Below, piece after piece: positions 60,017 through 64,000 of a stretch of 64,000 bases of DNA (positions are counted from its first letter, which is position 1; each line of letters starts with the position of its first letter). Source of the DNA: Gonocerus acuteangulatus (lineage: Eukaryota > Arthropoda > Insecta > Hemiptera > Coreidae); assembly GCA_946811695.1 (NCBI GenBank), contig OX328132.1:129862208-129926207 (forward strand), read 5' to 3'. The notes beneath the pieces were generated by a model. That model did no database searches, was not told the origin of the DNA, and saw nothing but the letters and a program-made list of their open reading frames with translations. The translations under genes were made by a program, and so were the position numbers.

Positions 60017-60847
60017 TTAGATTTTTAGGCTTACTGGATTTTTGGGGTACATCTGTAGTATGGAGCGGAGCACACTTTCTGAGTCGGAGCACACAATTAT
60101 GTTTTTCTTCACCTGGGACATGGAGAATTGTAAGGCTGCTGTTATGGCATGTGCTTCTGCAGTAAATATTGTAGTGCGTGGGTCGAGTTTGAACTTGCGG
60201 GTTGTCAGAATATCGGTGACAGCACAGGCGGTTGATCCATTAATTCTAGAGCCATCTGTGTATAAAACAAGCTTGTCCTGAATCTTGTCCAGCATTTCGA
60301 GGAGTGTTGCGTTCACCTGAGTGGTGTTAATGTAGGCTTCCTTTTTAAATCTAAATATGCAGTTAGGTTTTTCAAGAGTCCAGGGAGGGGTGTCCAGCGG
60401 TGGTAAGGGCAAATTTGTCTTCAGCATATCTTGAACTACAAGTGTCATGCGTAAAGATAATGGTTTAGAAGCTGATGTGTTTCTATTGTAAGCATTGACA
60501 AATTGAGGACTGAAAATGTGCTTGTAACAAGGGTGTTGAGGCATTTTATAAATCTTGCAGATATATTTAGCAGCTAGTGTGTGACGCCTGAATAATAGGG
60601 GAGTCGTACCTGTTTCTACTGAAAGACTGATCACAGGGGTTGAACGGAATGCTCCAGTGGCAAGGCGAAGGCCAGTGTGATGCACTGTGTCAAGTGCACT
60701 CAGAAGCGCAGGTTTTGCTGAACTATACACTAAGCATGCATAATCCATTTTTGAACGTATTAAGACTTTATAAATTTTCAGGAGTGTCGCTCGTTCAGCC
60801 CCCCACTTAGTATTGGCTAAAATTCTGAGTATGTTCAGTTTTTTCAT
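60017..60847 (-). pseudogene. LINE RT thumb and RNase H N-part
   Basis: A 276-codon frame. Early part NILRILANTKWGAERATLL and YACLVYSSA matches the RT thumb/connection of I- and Jockey-like LINEs. RNase H follows with LVLYTDGSRINGS (first Asp), FTAEAHAITAAL (Glu) and VCSDSESVLRSIL (second Asp). It ends at a stop after YPKNPVSLKI, where the frame should continue into WVPSHKG. Frameshifted on both sides. Confidence 0.88.
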
Positions 60848-60998
60848 GCATTTTTCTCTCAGGTCTTTGAGGTGAAAGCTCCAGGAATTTAGGATCCAAC
60901 GTTACACCTAGAAATCTAGTGCGCTCAACATATTTTAGTGGAGCTTGCCCTAAGGTGGTGCATCGCTGTTTCGTGAGCGAGTAAATTGCATGCAGCAA
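60848..60998 (-). pseudogene. LINE RT fragment (FLGVTLD motif)
   Basis: LKYVERTRFLGVTLDPKF is the conserved box at the start of the thumb. It lies in a frame different from both neighbours, so frameshifts flank it at about 60,960 and 60,880. Confidence 0.8.
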
Positions 60999-61730
60999 GT
61001 TTTGTCAAGGGAGAAGGTAAATCCAGACTCTTTGCTCCACTCGTGTATCCTGTTAATGGCAGATTGCAAGTGTTTTTTAATATATGCCAGACTCCTAGAT
61101 CTACACAGAAAAGCACAGTCGTCTGCATAGAGGAGTCCTTTAACATGGGCGTTTGAAATTTCAGTGATATCGTCTATGTTTATGTCAAATAAGGTTGTGC
61201 TGAGGTTACTGCCCTGTATAATGCCTGTCAACATTCGGAATTCATCGGATAAAGTGTTCCCTAAGAGGACTTGAAAAGATCTGCTCCCTAGGAACTCTTG
61301 AATGAACGTAGGTAGGTTACCTCTGACGCCCCAGTGATACAACCTAGATAGAATTTTGTGCCGCCAGGCTGTATCGAACGCATTCTTGATATCGAAAAAT
61401 ATCACTACAACATGTTGCTTGTTAATGAATGCGTTTTGCAGCTCTGCTTCTAGCATAACCAAGTTATCCACCGTAGAGCGGCCTTCACGGAATGCAGATT
61501 GAGTGGAGCTTAGGAGCTTTTCCTTCTCGAGCGTCCACAAGAGTCGCTTATTTACCATACGCTCCATGACTTTGCACATGCAACTGGTGAGCGATATTGG
61601 ACGATAATTCGTTGCTTGGCTTCTATATTTTCCTTGTTTCGGGATGGGAACGACGTATGATTTTTTCCAACTTTCCGAAATTCTTCCAGAGGACCAGATT
61701 TGGTTGTAGAAACTTAGGAGAGCATTCTAA
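60950..61730 (-). pseudogene. LINE reverse transcriptase palm, 5'-truncated
   Basis: The frame is open from the LINE 5' edge: SWKKSYVVPIPKQGK, ATNYRPISLTSC, then STQSAFREGRSTVDNLV, motif A FFDIKNAFDTAW, motif B GIIQGSNLSTTLF (GxPQGS is usual, so the P is changed to I) and motif C LLYADDCAFLC. GFTFSLDKTCCMQF follows. Catalytic aspartates are present. The endonuclease domain and everything upstream are missing through truncation, and the frame fails after SRNSDAPP. Confidence 0.9.
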
Positions 61731-61745
61731 TGTCATTTTAAGTAT
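61731..61745. other. LINE target-site duplication, right
   Basis: tgtcattttaagtat. The arm of element 2 resumes immediately after it with cttgttttactagcg. Confidence 0.9.
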
Positions 61746-62734
61746 CTTGTTTTACTAGCGAATTCGATTTACTGTTATAATCAACTGTAAATATGTGCTT
61801 CGTGGCGAATAAAATTCCATTCTATCGTGGTTTAAATCTTTCTATAAAATAAGAAAAAACGATAACTTCAGTTTGAGGCTATGAGGAAGGTTATATAGAC
61901 AGAATTCAAAACAAACTACGTCATCATGATTAGCACAGCCATCTAGATAACCACAGCCACTCCAAACTTATTATTACCAAAACCTTTCACCGTTTCTTAG
62001 CTTATTATACTACTATACTAATTTTACTGATAAATGCAATTTAAAACAAGAAACAACCAACTACAAAGTGAGATAAACAAAGAGAAAAACCGTTTCAATA
62101 GACTTTTTTAACACTTTTTAAGATTTAAGCGCTTATATCTCTGATTGACGTTGCCCCATCGAATATTGCTTCAGAACATTTTTTGTAGAGAATTTAGTAA
62201 GCATTCGAATGGTCACCTTCCACTTACCATGATTTCCCAACCCTTATCGAGATATTTACGAAAAATGTATGAAGATCTGAAAACTTTTCATGTCTATTAA
62301 TAAAAAAAATGTTTTCGCATACTTCCTTAACTCCAAATATAACCAACATTTAAATATATCGGGTGGAATAAATTTCCAAGATGTAGAAAATATTTCAACT
62401 GAATCCCGCGATTCTAAGTACCCACAAAAAAATAATGACTTACAAAAACATTGATTCCACTTTTCTCAGGAACGGTTAGAGGTCTCGCCTTGAAAATGGT
62501 TTCATTCGTTTTCCTATGTTAAGAAACATATAACACAAGTACCTGCAAGCATATAAACTCAAAAACGTAAGCGTTACGAATTTTTTTGCGCGAATTTCGC
62601 CCCAAACGCAATCTTCCTTTGGGCGGATTCTGCTGGCTAACGATCTTGAGCTTTCAAATTAGAAAACAGATTTTTGTACCAAATTTCATCAAAATCGGAC
62701 CATTTTTGACCTTGCTAGAGCGCGAACAGACAAG

Positions 62735-62745
62735 CATATATATAA

Positions 62746-62808
<63 letters not shown>
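62735..62808. repeat. (TA)n microsatellite in right arm of element 2
   Basis: Long TA run about 135 bp from the right terminus. The matching slot in the left arm (57,593-57,611) has only a short tract. Confidence 0.95.
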
Positions 62809-62959
62809 AATTTTAGCCACCTATATTTTCGTGATCTATAGGGTCTGAAACGAGAAAGTTTCTAGTCAGCACGTCCGGATCGCGTCATGAGGTCAACCTC
62901 ATAAGCGGGTTCTCCCTATGGAGATAGGGAGTAACCGCGCTAAAATAACAAAAAATAAA

Positions 62960-63400
62960 AACAGACAAAAAGAACCGTTCGAATAAACGAAATCAATTAT
63001 TATTTAAATTTTAACGTCCATTTATTATTACCTACGAATTTTAGGACGGGTTATCTATAGGTTACCACCCTTTTCTAGCCAGGATAGGGGTGATACCTTT
63101 TCTTTTTTTCGAAAGAAAAGCCACCGCCCCTAGTGAGAATCGAACCCACGACCTTTGGCACGGAGTACGAAATCAATTACTTCAAAGTTTAAAGCACTTA
63201 TTTCTCCGATTGAAATCGCCTAATCAAAAATGTCTTCAGAACAATGTTTGTAGACAATTTAGTCAGCTTTCGAATGGAAACCTTTTGTATAACAAGATTC
63301 TCTACCTTTCGAGATATTAAGGAAAACATACAAAGTTCCCAAAAGGTTTCATGACTCTTCATAAAATATTTCATTCTAATCCTTCCAGTCCAGGCAACGA
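62960..63400 (-). mobile_element. Arm fragment of the inverted-arm family, split by a SINE
   Basis: With the SINE removed, the stretch from acagacaaaaagaaccgttc to about 63,400 follows 55,190-55,440 (attcgaataaacg, cacttatttctccgattg, agctttcgaatgg). It starts 17 bp beyond the end of element 2. Confidence 0.75.
63000..63166 (-). mobile_element. tRNA-derived SINE with 13-bp TSD
   Basis: acgaaatcaatta flanks it at 62,987-62,999 and 63,167-63,179. The minus strand begins gtactccgtgcc and contains a perfect B box, GGTTCGATTCT, in the cgtggGTTCGATTCTcacta context of a tRNA T-arm. No A box is seen, so the head is probably 5'-truncated. After a pyrimidine/purine-rich part comes tagaaaagggtgg-t-aacct-a-tagataacccg, the block shared with the 5S SINE at 47,584. 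The tail is A/T-rich. The paralogous empty site at about 55,220 confirms the borders. Confidence 0.87.
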
Positions 63401-63580
63401 ATGCTTAAAAACTGCTATAGGTGGAACACAATTTTTGACTTCAAAACTTTGTTTCGGCCAGTTAGGAGGTCACCATATCAAAAGTCCTCACCCGTAGCCT
63501 TTGTGCCGGGGGGAGGGGGGCAATTTATTATTAATAAATAACGGTTATAGGGTTGTAGAGTATTGTATTCCCTTCAATAA
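63401..63580. other. Unassigned sequence
   Basis: It contains the G-rich run gccggggggaggggggc at about 63,511. No feature is supported. Confidence 0.5.
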
Positions 63581-63760
63581 TCTAGGCGGTGGGTAGATGG
63601 CCAGGCCAAGTACCGGCCTACGCATACTGTGTGTATATTACAGGAGGTCTATCTAGGCGGTGGGTAGATGGCCAGGCCAAATTCCGGCCTAAGCATACTG
63701 TGTGTATATTACAGGAGGTCTATCTAGGGGGTGGGTAGATGGCCAGGCCAAGTTCCGGCC
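63581..63760 (+). repeat. 71-bp tandem repeat, about 2.5 units
   Basis: tctagg starts units at 63,581, 63,652 and 63,723. Each carries gtgggtagatggccaggcca, the hairpin AGGCC...GGCCT and gcatactgtgtgtatattac. The second half of the unit also opens blocks A and C (about 39,990 and 52,570), where it occurs singly. Confidence 0.9.
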
Positions 63761-64000
63761 TATAGTCCGTCGGCCCGTGACATTTTATGCAACGATTTTT
63801 AAGATTCTTCATTTTTTCACTATTGATTGTACAAGTCTTAACTAGAACAGTGCCACTTGTCAGCTGGCTAGGTAGCGGTGGGTTTGGCTGCGGGGGCGTT
63901 GCAAACTTCGGAAAAATATGAAAATGTGAAACGATTTTAAGATTCATGAAATTTTTTGGAGAAACACCTTTCATTATACAATAATCATTGGCACTTGTCA
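63761..64000. other. Unassigned sequence at right edge
   Basis: The word cacttgtca occurs at about 63,854 and at the very end. A proline-rich 84-codon minus-strand frame has no recognised domain. No gene is supported. Confidence 0.4.

Larger units (their letters stand above)
59039..61730 (-). mobile_element. 5'-truncated I/Jockey-type LINE (RT + RNase H)
   Basis: A 2.69-kb minus-strand insertion framed by 15-bp duplications tgtcattttaagtat. Its 5' end lies inside the reverse transcriptase, a typical truncation. Order on the minus strand: RT fingers and palm (61,730-60,950), thumb (about 60,998-60,500), RNase H (about 60,240-59,900), Cys/His tail (to 59,470), then a 430-bp 3' region with A-rich low complexity and a catacatac end. 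At least three frameshifts break the reading frame, so the copy is dead. RT with a downstream RNase H places it near the I group, but the clade is inferred by eye. Confidence 0.88.
57458..62943. mobile_element. Large inverted-arm element 2, interrupted by a LINE
   Basis: Both ends carry TAGCGCGGTTACTCCCTAT, then ctcc, then ATAGGGAGAACC (hairpin), then cgcttatgaggttga and catgacgcgatccgg. The left arm is 57,458 to about 58,740. The right arm is about 58,895-59,038 continued at 61,746-62,943. The inner loop is about 58,741-58,894. A LINE lies at 59,039-61,730. With LINE and duplicated target removed the element would be about 2.8 kb. No clear target duplication is seen at the outer ends and no transposase is present. 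Confidence 0.82.

Noticed and set aside
63110..63166. tRNA gene on the minus strand
   Set aside because: Only the T-arm half with a B box is present, without an A box or anticodon arm; flanking 13-bp duplications show a truncated SINE.

Overview
This window is non-coding, repeat-dominated eukaryotic DNA. The organism is most likely an arthropod: there is a 5S-rRNA-headed SINE, an I/Jockey-type LINE with RNase H, a TTAGG-containing minisatellite, and an AT-rich background full of (TA)n. Species cannot be named from the sequence. No intact host gene was found. All protein-like stretches are transposon relics or chance reading frames inside repeats.

Layout. (1) 1-34,711: one continuous satellite array of about 300 head-to-tail monomers of 114 or 112 bp. 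It is built from nested multi-kilobase higher-order repeats and runs off the left edge. (2) 34,712-39,510: the array edge, a scrap of LINE reverse transcriptase, a 2.4-kb element with very long inverted arms (35,108-37,550), a five-unit 94-bp minisatellite and smaller palindromes. (3) 39,510-44,850: a 45-bp minisatellite, then composite block A (about 120-bp repeats, a 370-bp-arm palindrome, a 44-bp VNTR and a LINE C-terminal relic with a 250-bp insertion). (4) 44,850-48,385: degenerate AT-rich repeats and a complete 5S-headed SINE with 13-bp target duplications. (5) 48,385-55,735: a unit of the inverted-arm family split by block B, then block C. B is a mosaic of A and C. (6) 55,736-57,440: largely unique DNA with two striking hairpins and a 434-bp palindrome. 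(7) 57,458-62,943: a second large inverted-arm element whose right arm was split by a 2.7-kb LINE with a 15-bp target duplication. (8) 62,944-64,000: an arm fragment split by a tRNA-headed SINE, a 71-bp tandem repeat and unassigned sequence.

Most notable pattern: the inverted-arm elements at 35.1-37.6 kb, 48.4-52.4 kb and 57.5-62.9 kb share one architecture. The head begins (T)TAGCRC followed by a hairpin. A microsatellite sits about 120-140 bp inside the head. The tail is an A-run, then TCCG, a GCAG-NNN-CTGC triloop hairpin and TTAGCGC. Tail copies sit in the centres of four separate palindromes, two of which have otherwise unrelated arms. This resembles non-autonomous Helentron-type elements arranged tail to tail, but that assignment is inference. 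The two SINEs have different heads (5S and tRNA) and share a middle block, and one has its empty-site paralog inside this window.
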